Assembly (NCBI RefSeq): GCF_047496725.1
Contig: NC_132971.1
Location: 7,220,001 to 7,284,000 of the forward strand
Source: Anoplolepis gracilipes
Taxonomy: Eukaryota; Arthropoda; Insecta; Hymenoptera; Formicidae
DNA length: 64,000 nt
Reading direction: 5' to 3'
Part shown: one piece after another, positions 34,601-46,900 of the stretch
How the letters are laid out: each line of letters begins with the position of its first letter
Numbering within the stretch: the stretch's first letter is position 1
Notes under the pieces: model-generated
Told to the model about the DNA's origin: nothing
Seen by the model: the letters and a program-made list of their open reading frames with translations, nothing else
The model's database searches: none
Translations under genes and position numbers: made by a program

Positions 34601-36879
34601 CACCACAACCATTTCCTGCTAACGCTTCTTCTGAAATTGAAAAGAACGTAGCTTCTTTCCAACCATCCGCTATCTTTTCTATTCTATTCGTAAACCAACT
34701 GGTGAATATAAAGGTAACGTAAGCGCGGAATAGTTCAAAGCGCGTTCCATTTGCGATTTTTATCCCCCATATTTCTTGGGAAATACGATAACGTTATATC
34801 AGATCTAAACAATACTTTTTATAAGTAAAAATAATAATTTATAAATAATAAATAAATTTTATATAAATAATTTATATTAAAGAAAATTAGATATATAGTA
34901 GAAAATCATTTATATAAATATTATTATAAAATTATTAATATATTAATATTTTCTCGATATAATTCTATTAAAGTTTTGTTTAAAATGACATTTTAAATAA
35001 TATCGTGAGTGAAAGTAGAGATCGTTGTTTCTCTTCGAGTTTTAATAATTAGTCACTTGACTAAATGTGGCCTTAAATAAAGTCAGAAGATCCCGAAAGG
35101 CGGAGATAAGATGACGTTTTTATTTAGCAATATCAAAATCGATGCTACAGAATGACATCTATTGTTTTTTGAGAGTATATATATTCCACCTCGGGTATTG
35201 TTTCCAAAGAATGAGAGCGTACGATCCAATACGCTCAATCATGGATTTCATCATTGTTGTCATATGCATATTATATTACGTGAAAATATTGTGACAGAGT
35301 CGTAATTATAGGACTACTTACAGAGTCCGGAAGTAATCTTCGTAAAAAACAACTTGAAACGTCGTCACGGAAACTGGGATATGACAGATGGCTAATGACA
35401 GATATTCGAGAAAATGCAATCTTACGTAATGCTTTTGAAACTTCTTTCCTTTTGAATAGTATTTTCTTTACAAATAATATATTATTGAAAACTTTCTCTC
35501 TCTTTTTCTTTATTGTGGATATTTTTTATCTTTTTATAATCTACAGTTGTAATCTTCTTTAAACTACACAGTGACTGTTATTTAACAAATTATTATTACA
35601 AAAGAACAAATGGTTCTGAGATAAATCACGTTATGCTGTGCGCTTTGTCTCATGCTTGAAATAACAACTTCAATATCATACTATATTAGTGTTGGAAAAC
35701 TCGAAATAATTTTATTATACTCTCTTCGATATTTGTGAGATTGCAGCTTTGGAAAGAGTGTTGTTTGTAAATTAATATTTGCATATAAATTCTTCTTTAC
35801 GTACACAACATGTAATTTAATTGAAATAATTGTTATTAAATTACAATATGAATACGAGAAAATACTCCTTTGACATCAGTCATTTCTTGTTTATCTTATA
35901 TTTATAAGAAAATGAATGTTATGCCAGAGATTGATGAAACATGGATTTAAAAACGCTAAAATTATAATTGAGATCAAATTCAACACAATTTTATTTTCAG
36001 AAATTGGATCAAAAATCTTTAAACTTTATTTTAGACGTCTTGTCGAGTAACTAAATATTGAAACTCGAAGAGAAGTGACGATCTATTTTCACTCTACAAA
36101 TATTATCTAAAATGTCATCTTGAATAAAGCTCTAATGGAGCTTATATATTAAGAATTTATATGCAAATGTAAAATATGATTTTTTACATATCAAAAGTGA
36201 TAATCATTTTTTTAATTAAAAATAAGATGCAAATTTTCTTAAAAAGATTTAATTATTGAAGAATGCGTAGTCAAGTTTGTTGATAAATTTAGATCTTGCA
36301 GTCTTTTTATTATTAAAAGTAATAGAGAAGTAATTGTATAATAATATCAATATAATATAATAATAATGTAAAAAAATAATTTAAAAAACTCAATATTAGT
36401 TTTAAACAATTGCGTGGTTAATTTCTTTTTCAACTTTTTATTGATTTATCAGTCAGACCATTTGTTTGAAAATTGCACTATATTTCTCCGTATAATATTG
36501 TGAAATTATGAGAGTTGCTGGACAGCTGTTCGTTTCCCAAGGGATGTAGCAATGTTTGTACTTTACCGCAAGACACACCCATCGTGACCGAAGCACGCTG
36601 TGTAGCTGCAAACTTTGTGATAACTTTGGAATGTACGCCGCACCCCATTAGACTTCGATATTTGTTCGCACTTCCTTGCTAAGTTATCGACTTAAACTTT
36701 CGTCAAATTTATTCTCATAAATTCTCACATTAAAACATTATATTTCATTGAATAGAGCAAATTGTCGTATTGTACACGCCATTATCAATTGTTGAACGTG
36801 AATAAAGTTATATAATAGAGCCGGGACCCTTAATAACAGTTTTAATTAATTCAAATGACACAATGATTGATACAATAAA

Positions 36880-36884
<5 letters not shown>

Positions 36885-36921
<37 letters not shown>
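36885..36921. repeat. (TA)n microsatellite
   Basis: About 18 TA units lie just upstream of a second TA run (37001-37019) that borders the foldback element at 37020. Confidence 0.9.
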
Positions 36922-36924
<3 letters not shown>

Positions 36925-37019
36925 AAATTGGAAATTATTTCTATGTAATTTGATTTTAATTTTGCCTAAGAAAAGTAGAGAAACTATGTTTCTTTTTAGG
37001 ATATATATATATATATATA

Positions 37020-37703
37020 GGGCATTCTTTGTCAAATGGATCACCCGCCGTTCCAAAATTGTATTCGACGTAGAAGAATTATCTTGCATACAAAGTTAGT
37101 TACAGGCATAAGCTATCGAAAGCCATGTGGTCTTTTGAAAGATTCAATATAGCGGACATAAAAGTTCAAAATGTAAAATAGTTTACAAATTTACTTCAGT
37201 CTTGTTTACTAAGGGTTTGCGAGGATACTGATTATGAATCTGTTGTAAAATTTTAGAAATTCAAAATGGTGGATTTAACATGGTGGACATGAAAGTGCAA
37301 AATAAGGAAAAGAAAAGCTCTCTACATTTTACAGGGTTAAGACTGTCTACGTAACAGCATTGATTTCTGACGTGTCTTATCTCATTCAACTACTCTTTAC
37401 AGTAGTATTGAAAATAAAAATAAGCAATACATACCTTGAATTTAATATTTCTGATAACGCTATCTTGAATTTAATATTTCTGATAACAAATTTATAATCA
37501 GCATCCTCGAAAATCCTTAGTAAGCAAGATTGCAGTAAATCTTTAAATTTAAATTTACTTTATTTTATTACTTAAATTAACTTTATTTTATTTCACATTT
37601 TGCACTTTTATGTCCGCCATTTTGAATTTCTAAAATTTAATAACATTTTCGTAATCAGCATCTTAGTAAGCAAAACTGAAGTAAATTTGACAAAGAATGC
37701 CCC
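37020..37703. mobile_element. Foldback element, about 684 bp
   Basis: The left terminus GGGCATTCTTTGTCAAAT is the inverse of the right ATTTGACAAAGAATGCCC, and both sit in TA runs. Inside, further inverted matches occur. TACTTCAGTCTTGTTTACTA and GGATACTGATTATGAA on the left match the inverse of the right-hand AAGCAAAACTGAAGTA and TTCGTAATCAGCATC. CATGGTGGACATGAAAGTGC matches the inverse of GCACTTTTATGTCCGCCAT. An 18-bp string, CTTGAATTTAATATTTCT, is tandemly repeated at about 37436-37480. No coding frame is present. Confidence 0.8.
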
Positions 37704-39543
37704 ATATATATATACATAGTGAAAATTCAAATATATATATATATATATATGTGAATTTTCATCTAATATTAGACTTAAAAAAAAGCTTCAATTGCCCTTA
37801 TCACTTCTGTCCAGCTGCATGCTTAGTGGATCTTGCCATTGTGAATGGAAGAGAAAAAAGAAAAAAAAATTGATAAATAACCGTACTAAGAAGTCACATA
37901 ATTCTTTTTAAGCTCTATTGTTCAACAACTCCAATGACTATACGATCTTCCTGTAAAATAAAAGAATATCCATTTCTTGGCTTTGTGAAAAGAACCTCCT
38001 CCTGTTGATTAAGAGACAGGAAACAGTAATACTGATTTTATACGGTTTTTTATTGCATGTAACTCTTCATTACGTGTATTCAAATAATTAAGACTTGCAG
38101 TTGACGGAATCTTTTTAATTCTGGCGATCATCGTTATATATTTTTTTATTTTTCTTTGTAATACGGCTGAAATAGAACACACCTGAGATATAAAAATGGT
38201 AATTTTTCAAGATTGTCGTGGTTATATATTGAAAAACTGTCAATATAAATGTAAAGTAATACTCATCAAAGGGAAAAGAAAGCCTTAGTTTATGTAGGTC
38301 ACTACTCTGCTTTTTGCATTATTAGACATGTGGTGATTTCTATTCTAAAAGATAAGATAAGGAATAAATGGCTGTAAAAAAAATGTGCTTGATAAAATAT
38401 TTCCGTTCCTTCTTCTTACAACAGATTTTATAGACCAAAGATCGCAAAAACATTCAAATATGTCAGTAATCTTTAGACTTGGCTATCATTCTCCACCAAA
38501 TCTACATCTTCAACGTTGAAGAAAATTTTGTCATTTTTCATTTATACGGAAAATCACGTTTTATACATTTTCTGTAAAGTGGAACAATCTCTCTTAGTTC
38601 CTTTTTGTCTCATATATACGTATTTGTTCTCTGCAGAATTCCTACACTTCTGAGTTTCATACATGTTCCGCGGTTAGATCTATCTGAAAGCATCCCAATT
38701 TGCAGTTTTCTCTGTGTCGGAGTTACATATGATAACGGAAAGGGAGATAGTAGGATTTACTTATAAATACGTAATTCTTGGAAATAATAATAGTATTAAA
38801 ATAGATGTTGAATTCATATCAGATTTTAGAACAAATATATTTTAATAATAAAAAAATTTTTAGAAAAATAAAAATTTTTAATCATAAATTTACGTATATT
38901 AATGGAAAAGATTATTATTACTTTTATGCGAAAAGTTACATGTTGATTGTATGCATATATATTTTGTCGATCATTGATTAGGAGAGACAAGGAGGACACT
39001 TTTACTCAGGAACACACTGAAAGCATCTCAAGCATATATGCTTGAGAATCGACCTCGCTCTTGCTTATTATCTAACCGACTTTTACCGATCGACTTTACA
39101 TAATGGAATTGAGTTATGTAGTTTCAGCACGTAATAAATTTATCTAGTAGATTATTTTTAATCAAACATTTGAGTAGGCGAACCAAAATTATATCATAAT
39201 TGTAGCCTGGAAATAACACCTAACGGTATAAGAATAAAAGTGCCGTGTCATAATACTACGTAGAACTTTACGCACAGCACAATGTAAAAGCCAAGAGACT
39301 CATAATCTATGAATAAACGCGTGTTGATCTCCCAAGTTTTTATCACTCTGTGCACTGTATCATTTCAAGGTCATAGTTTTTTTTTCTAAAGAAAACAACA
39401 GGAAACAAAAAACGCGCCGCGCTACTTTGCGGCTCCATTAAATCTCGCGCTTCGCTTAAGCGTCGCGATTATCTCGTCTTCCGTTGTCACCGTCACCCGA
39501 TGGGAGAATAAAGCACGAGATACTACGAGAAGACGAGTAGGGA

Positions 39544-39549
<6 letters not shown>

Positions 39550-39575
<26 letters not shown>
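39550..39575. repeat. (GA)n microsatellite
   Basis: Uninterrupted GA dinucleotides in a locally GC-richer, CpG-containing patch (39400-39620). Confidence 0.9.
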
Positions 39576-39584
<9 letters not shown>

Positions 39585-39772
39585 TAGAAAAGAATCTCCC
39601 AGATGTAATTACCCCCGCGCGCAACCCCTGCTTTTGTGTCATCGGTACAATTTTCTCACCCCTTATCTACTGTCTACAGAGCTTTTAGCGGTAAGCGAGT
39701 CTCCACTCTGAAATACGAGACCTCTCGAGATTCGTCGAAGATTTTTTTCCCCGGCGTGCAAGCGTCTGTTAA

Positions 39773-39916
39773 GCCGAGTCTACAGTGGACGCAAACGCAA
39801 AATGCAGGTCGCAAGAAATCAACCAATCACAGTTAAATTTAGAGAAGAATAATCGAATTAGATTGATTAATTTTTTGCCACTTGCGTTTTGCGTTTGCGT
39901 CCATTGTAGACTCGGC
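39773..39916. mobile_element. TTAA-flanked MITE, member 2
   Basis: The inverted ends GCCGAGTCTACAGTGGACGC and GCGTCCATTGTAGACTCGGC are nearly perfect, and the palindrome continues through GTTTGCGTTTTGC-type sequence. The left flank is TTAA (39769-39772) and the right flank TTTA (39917-39920), consistent with a decayed TTAA duplication. The core 39825-39853 is identical to the inverse of 17641-17669. Confidence 0.85.
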
Positions 39917-40976
39917 TTTATGCCTGCGGGGTCGCAGAGTCGCTTCATGAAATCGGGCGCAAGAGCTTCGCACTCGTTTCGTTGAAATTTATTTAACGAT
40001 CATAGTACTTGACTTTTAAGGCTTTTTATGACGCCGTTTAACCGCCTCTCGAGGATGTACAACCGATCGCGAGGTCGTCTTCCTCTCGTGGCAATCGCTT
40101 TAATAGATGTAAACGTAGCACGCGAATGCGATTATATATTGGTCGCGTTCATTATTTACGTGGTTGCAGTCACGATCGATATACGTCCATTTTTCTTGAT
40201 TAACAGCATGCGTGTTTGAGAAATATTCGCGAAACATACGCATAATGCTTTCAAGTAGAATAACGTGGAGTTCACGGGATTAGAGCCAATAATCAATAAT
40301 CCTTTAATCGCGCATTATTCAAGTCTAATATGCGTACGGTAATGCGTGATTTATGCCACGCGCTTAGTCGAAGGTAAACGCGACGAGCAAAATTTAATCG
40401 GATTTCCAAGTCGATTTATCGGGGAACGCGGTCGGAAGGAAGATTTAGCGTTTCACGTTAAACCGAAATGTCGAAACTGCATACGCGACAGGAGCGAAAG
40501 TGCAAACGAATGTCACCGTTCGTGACCGTTCACTGCGCGATGAAAACCGTGAATGGCGAAATGTAATCGATATATGTATATAGATATATATAACGCATGG
40601 ATTTCTGAATAATGCATGAGAAGAAGGGGCATATTTTCAGCACCACTGGCGCTTTCTTTTTTACATTCCGCGAGAGATGCATGCATCGCTGTTTTTCATT
40701 TCTGTGTGTCTCGCAAACGCAACGTGATATTTTTCACGGTAAATCCGCCTGTCCAAATAATAGATGCGTCTGCCTCTCCGAGAGTATCTTTCATTGAATT
40801 ATCTTGAGCCTTTGCGAATTTTTCTTTCGGAGAGAGCTGTGGAAACGAGTTATTGTGTATGTATTTCATTAAAATTGAATAGCGCCCTGAAAAATGAACT
40901 TATAATGCAGTTTTAATTATAATATTCATTGTAGTGTAATATTTTTATTAGTAAACGTTCGTCTATTGGATTATAG

Positions 40977-43900
40977 ATTGTTACGGAAGAGAATATCTCA
41001 TTGTGGAGGGAAGCGATCGACCCAGACGACATGGGCATGTTACGTCGAGCAAACGCCACGACGTTAATGGAAGCGGTATGTGTATGTCTATATATGTATA
41101 TATATGTATGTATATGTGAAGACAGAAATGATAAATAAGCAATTTATTAAAAATTTAATTGAAAAGTCTTAATTGTGCCTATACGATATTGGCATTTAAT
41201 TATGACAGTTCAATGATTAACGAGACTTATTAAACTTCTTTTACTTAACAGATAACGTGACAAAGATCGAGGTGGAGCTCAGGGAGGCACCGGACGCTAT
41301 CGTCGTCGGATCCATGTCATCGGAATTGGAAGCCGCCACCGAACTCAATTCGACCTTTCCCGACGGTGAGAGTTTAATATCTTTTCATATAATACAAGAG
41401 AGAGAGAGGGATATAACCCTTGTTTATTTCTGACCTTATCGTGTTTCATGATGTTCTCCGCCCAATCTTGTTAAGCAAGATACCGAGGCGTTTTGCTTCA
41501 ACCCTTCTTTTCTTTCTTAAAGAACGTAATGAAAATTAATATGAAGTTCTGTAATTTTTGTTTTTTATTTCCGTCCTTTCTTTTTACTTTTTTTTACAAC
41601 TGAAAGAAATAATCTTACACTTGGATTTTAAGAAAATATCCACTATAGAGTTATATGAAACAAATAAATTATATTTGACCGTTCTTTGAATTGAAGTTCT
41701 GTATCACATATTATCCTTATTCCGATTTCCACCAATAAAAATATCGAGAAGGAACGCGATTGGAAAGAAAAATGACCAAAAGTTCGATGACTTCTCTAAA
41801 ACGTTGATCACGTATATTTCAATTTCTAAGGTCCCGAGGGCATTCTTCATATATATTCGTGTTTTTTTTTGCCATGAATTTTGGACGGGTCTCACAATTC
41901 CCCCTATCGTGACAAACGAAAAGAAATGATTCGGGATATATCTGTGTTTCCCGTTGTTTACTCTTTTCGAGTTTTCGCCTCTTGCGTCGATTCAATTTTA
42001 CTTTCATCAATCAGCGAAATTATTTAGAACGACTGATTTCACATTCCGTTAAAATTCGGGAAAACTATGCTTATGAGCTAACGATTCAATACGCAAACAT
42101 GTGCGGATGTTATATGTCTAATAAATAATTTATTTTGAAACGAGCACACGTGCATTAATAAGTACGTTTCTCAATTTTCGCTAAAAGCATTAAATTAAAC
42201 TCCGATACAGTTAGAATATGTTTCGTGGCGCTAATTTTCATTTTACTTTTTAATCATGAATTTATCAGTTGCAATGATATTTGAAAGAAAATGCGTTATT
42301 AAGGACTTTACTTTAAACGGCCATTTCTAAGCCTATTTTTATAAATTTTTTGTACAGAATAAAAACATGTATGATGTTGACGTTTCATACATTTATTGAT
42401 GTATGATTTAACTTGTATTGCATTTTAATAGTAAAATATTATGATATATAAATTGAATACAACACAATTAAAAGTCATAAATTTTTTATCCCACGGTTTA
42501 TGTCCTACTAACCTGAAATAAATGGACAAAAGCTTATTTTAATCTATACAAATATGGTTATCACCTACCACAATAAATACTATCTCAGTATTTCACAAAA
42601 AAAAAAATTTTTAATTAAAAAAAAATCAATTTTTTTTTATTTAAAGTAGAGCCTCCTCTTAACAGAAGATCGATCGCACGATTATTCTTTAAGGATGTAA
42701 GAAGTAAAAAAATTTCAGGTAAAATTGACGACTCGTGAAATTCGCGACATGCCATCTGTATAATGATATACTTAAGTACTGAGAAATTGAACAAAGAAAA
42801 TAGCAAGAATTTTCTCATAATATATAACTTGTAACGCTTTGTAATATAATACAAATCATTCCTTGTAACATGTTATGTTTTCAAAATTACTTTAATCAAA
42901 TTTCAAATTCTTGAATATATGCAAAGTTCGTATAAAATATCCTTTCGCCCGATGATGAAAAAAAAGAAAGAGATTTAAAGTAGTGAGATAAATTATGTAC
43001 AGAAAATATCATCTTTCTTTAAAAAAACGTACATTCAACATGAATGAATATACGAAGTATTGCAATAATGGAATTCGTCTAGTTCCTCTTCTTGTATCGA
43101 TTTCCTGCGTAATGCTACGTCTGCGAGCTGTCTCTTCGAAAGGTTCGATTCCGGGTAGCACGACGAATATCAATTTATCAGTTCGATCGTTTGCCATGCG
43201 AACGTATTGTAAAATCGTTAGGTGATATTGAAAGGTCGCCAACAAAGCTTCACGTATGACCGAACATCGAATTGTGCCGGCACTCCTGAGCGATATTTCT
43301 TGGGTTTATTTTCTCCGTTACCTATATAGTCAGTCTAGCAAGTTCGTGCAGTTGGCTCATAGATCATGGGACGCGTATGAAAAATTAGGTCACGTTGTAT
43401 CGCGACCATCGGGTTTACTTTTTAAAGTTGACATTTTATTGCAAATGTGTGCGCATACCTGCTCTTTCTTTTAATACCTCGCTGATAAGTATCTTTTTAA
43501 TATAAACTGGTAACGATCGTATCTGTCAATTACTTGTACATTTTACATTAATGATACAAAAGTGAATTTAATTAGAAATACATATATGTATATGCAGGAA
43601 CAGGTGCGGTAGTGGTACGTGCTGAGGAGGCCCTAATCGTCATCCTCGTCCTGGTCCTGTGGGTGGCTGCGATCGCTCTATTTTTCAATCGATGGGGCAA
43701 GATCCGCATGCTCGAGCCGTATCAGCCGAAATTTCAGCAACAACACAGACAAAGCTGCAGCGTAGTCGACCCAACCCCACTTCAGGTAAGTACGCTCTTA
43801 TGCGGTCGCTGATTTATCTCTCCCTCTATCTCTTCGTGAGCCCTCTTTCGCATGAATAGTCAGTATAATCAGAATATCTGTATAGTCCATCGAAATATGC

Positions 43901-46900
43901 ATCGCATCGTCGGATTAGCATAATATGACTTGATCAAACGCATGGCATATACAGAGAGACCTAGGAATTTCCTGATGCGTATCAGATGTAGATGTGTAGC
44001 TAGAGATATCAGCAATATATGACTGACTATCAAGCCAGAATAAATTAGTTTTCATTTTTTTAAATGTATCTGACAAGTTGATTTTTTTTAATTATTTAAT
44101 GTACAGCTTTGATAGAGAGAAAGAGCTTTTTTGTCGGTATTAATTAATAAAGTGGAATTTACTTTAGTAAGAGAGTGACTACAATTATCATAATTGGATT
44201 AATATTTTCTCTCGACTGTTTTCTCACCTACTCAATATAATTTCATGTAACATATTAATACATCTCATTGTAGATTATTTAATTAATTAAATCAAATATT
44301 ATAAAATATTTCTGCAATACACAAATCAAGCAATGCATTCCATGGAACAAATTTTGTAATTAGCATGATGGAGGTTAAAATTCCGATATGACAGATAGTA
44401 GCACTTTCTCCTCTCTCTCTCTCTCTCTCTCTCTCTGATTAGTTCCCATTTAATTATCAATATAACGGCAAGTGTTATAATGTAGTGTCGGAAGGCAAAC
44501 GCTGCGTGTTGAACTGCCGTTAGAGGAGATTCGCAAACTTGTGAAACCAGCGGAATAGAAATGCTTAAGATGTGTTCAGAAATATATTAATAATTTTACA
44601 ATAAAAATAACATAGACGTCAACGTTAATAAGATTTTTTTAAAGGAAGATAAAGTTACTCATGCTAAAGCGATCTTTTATCCAGTTTATTAAGGATGGAA
44701 GAACACATTCTCTCTCGGGTGAAATTTACAACCTAATATGCATACACAATGTCGCGTATATTATGACATAAACAAGCAATAGCTCGGACGTGACACTACC
44801 AATGCGAGGAATAACGCGTTTTCTATGCGTCCACGTGCGCGGATCACGTAGACGATAAACCTTGGTTAGCTACGTAGACGAGTGTAAATTTACTCGTAAA
44901 TTTCATTGGGTCCTTATGATAATCCTACATGTGTCAAGTTACGGATCGTGCCATCTTTATGAATCGAGTCGAGAGCGTCACAAATCAAATTGCAAATTTT
45001 TCGCCTAATATTATAAAGAGAAACGTCAATCATATAAAAAAAAAATGAATAAAAATCAAAACTAATTCTCCAAAAAATGTCAGATTTTTTATCTTTGTGA
45101 AATATTAGTTTCTCCTGAAGCGCTAAGTGAATCTCTACACATAGGTACTTTATACATATATGTCAGCAGTGACCCTAAATTGAATGCAGATGCAATAATT
45201 CAAATCCATCGATAGCATCAATTTCCACGCGCGCGACTTCGATCACGTATTTTGGGAATTCCTGAATTTTGTAGTATTTTTTTTTTTACCAAATCGAGCC
45301 AACTACATTTCTGTCAGTTGATTTATTGGAAGATCAGCAAAATAAGCGAAGATTTAATGCGCTTTCTGAAATATTTTCTTTCCAATATTCTCTCTTTTTC
45401 TCTTTCTTTATCTACCAAAATGAACGTTTTTCATCACGTTCGCAGATAACGTATGTTTCATAACGTCATTCGATCTCGTTCAAATGCTTACATAGTATTT
45501 CATCAATTCCGTTATGTGCCATTTTTTCAAGAATGATTGAAAATATCAATGTAAACTTTGTTCCAAATTTCAATATAATAAATAAAAGCTTTTTCATGTT
45601 ATATAATAAACAAAATTTTATAAATCTATTATAAGAGGAATAAAAGAAGAACAACTATAAAATTTTAAATACAGAACATGGGAAGTTAAATTCTTATACA
45701 TTCTTAAGAACCTTATTAACCTGAATAATTTTTAATAAATTTTTAATTAAGTATAATTAACGTTTAGAACTTAATGGTAATTATTTTAAACATTTACTGA
45801 AATAAAGAAATTGAATAAAGAAGTCTCCTACAATAACAAAAAAATTCTTTTTAATGGACTTAAAAGGTATATTTGTTTATTACGAAAGAGTTCTTTATTG
45901 AATAAAGTATATCGTTATTTTCAACAATTCTTTAGAAAATGGCATACGACGGAATTAATGAAACATCCTGTATATTTTATATTTTGCTATACAAAGGAGA
46001 ACAATGTGCGAATGTGGAGCGACTATTGAAAGCGTTCTGGGATTGCTTGATCTTCGCCGATCGATCGACTACCTTGCTGCTTGGTAATAGCATAATTGAT
46101 ACCCGTGTTTCGCAGATTATTCATAAACACGAATGTCCAAACTATGTCCAGACTACCTCGAGTGTGCTTTGAAACCTATGGTTTCAAAACAAACTTATAC
46201 AATGCATGTACAGAATAGTTTATTTGACTACCAAAAATACCTCTCCTATTTTAAACAGTGAAAAAATATTGAACCCAGAAGGTTTTACAATTTTTAAGTT
46301 GCACGTCATACAGTAATCTCAGTTTTGTTGTTGGTAGAGGTATAAAATAAATTTAAAAATCAAATTTACTTTTTTGAATGTATGATGATTTTTTTGATAA
46401 AATTCTATAAAGCAAAAGAATTTCAAGGAAAAAAGTATTGACTACATGTATTTCAAAACTAATAGATTTCGAGATATTTGACTTTTATTTTTTTTAGCAG
46501 TCACAATGTTTAATTTGTCCCACAATTGCGTATTTAGCCGATAAAATCAACACATGACGAAATAGCCTTAATGCCATTTATCCTGATAAGTGAATAAGGT
46601 GTTGAGGGTCAATTTTGTGACCACTTTATTTCCTCTAATCTAATATCACTTGACTTTTTTCCTCTGGGGGACATTAAAAAAAACATACTAACAGCAAGAA
46701 AAAACTACTGAAAATATAAGGCAATAAATTGTGGCATGTGTTATAATAAATCTAAAAAATAATGAGACACGCGCACGCTTCATTTAAAGATTACAATGCA
46801 AATGATTATCATTGCACGAGCATTTTTATAATATATACATAGCATTTTATTAAATATAATATAATATGATACATGTATAGCATTTTATTATATTGAATAA

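Larger units (their letters stand above)
27133..40976. other. Gene-poor AT-rich region (probable long intron or intergenic)
   Basis: No coding exon could be supported in this 13.8 kb. It contains microsatellites (TC at 27911-27937, TA at 36885-36921, GA at 39550-39575), three MITE-like elements (28421-28605, 37020-37703, 39773-39916), and two adjacent hairpins at 32136-32206. Moderately GC-rich patches occur at about 39400-39560 and 40000-40560. The open frames at 30502, 31527, 33257 and 34386 show no recognisable domains. Confidence 0.5.

Noticed and set aside
40612..40807. Two overlapping frames that could supply a start or signal-peptide exon for the membrane-protein gene (donor ACG then GTAAAT near 40740)
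   Set aside because: One frame would join in phase to the exon at 40977, but the peptide is not a convincing signal sequence and nothing else supports it.
43141..43160. GGTTCGATTCCGGG, resembling a tRNA T-arm/B box
   Set aside because: The bases around the loop do not form a 5-bp T stem, no A box or acceptor stem lies at the right distance upstream, and nothing folds as a cloverleaf.
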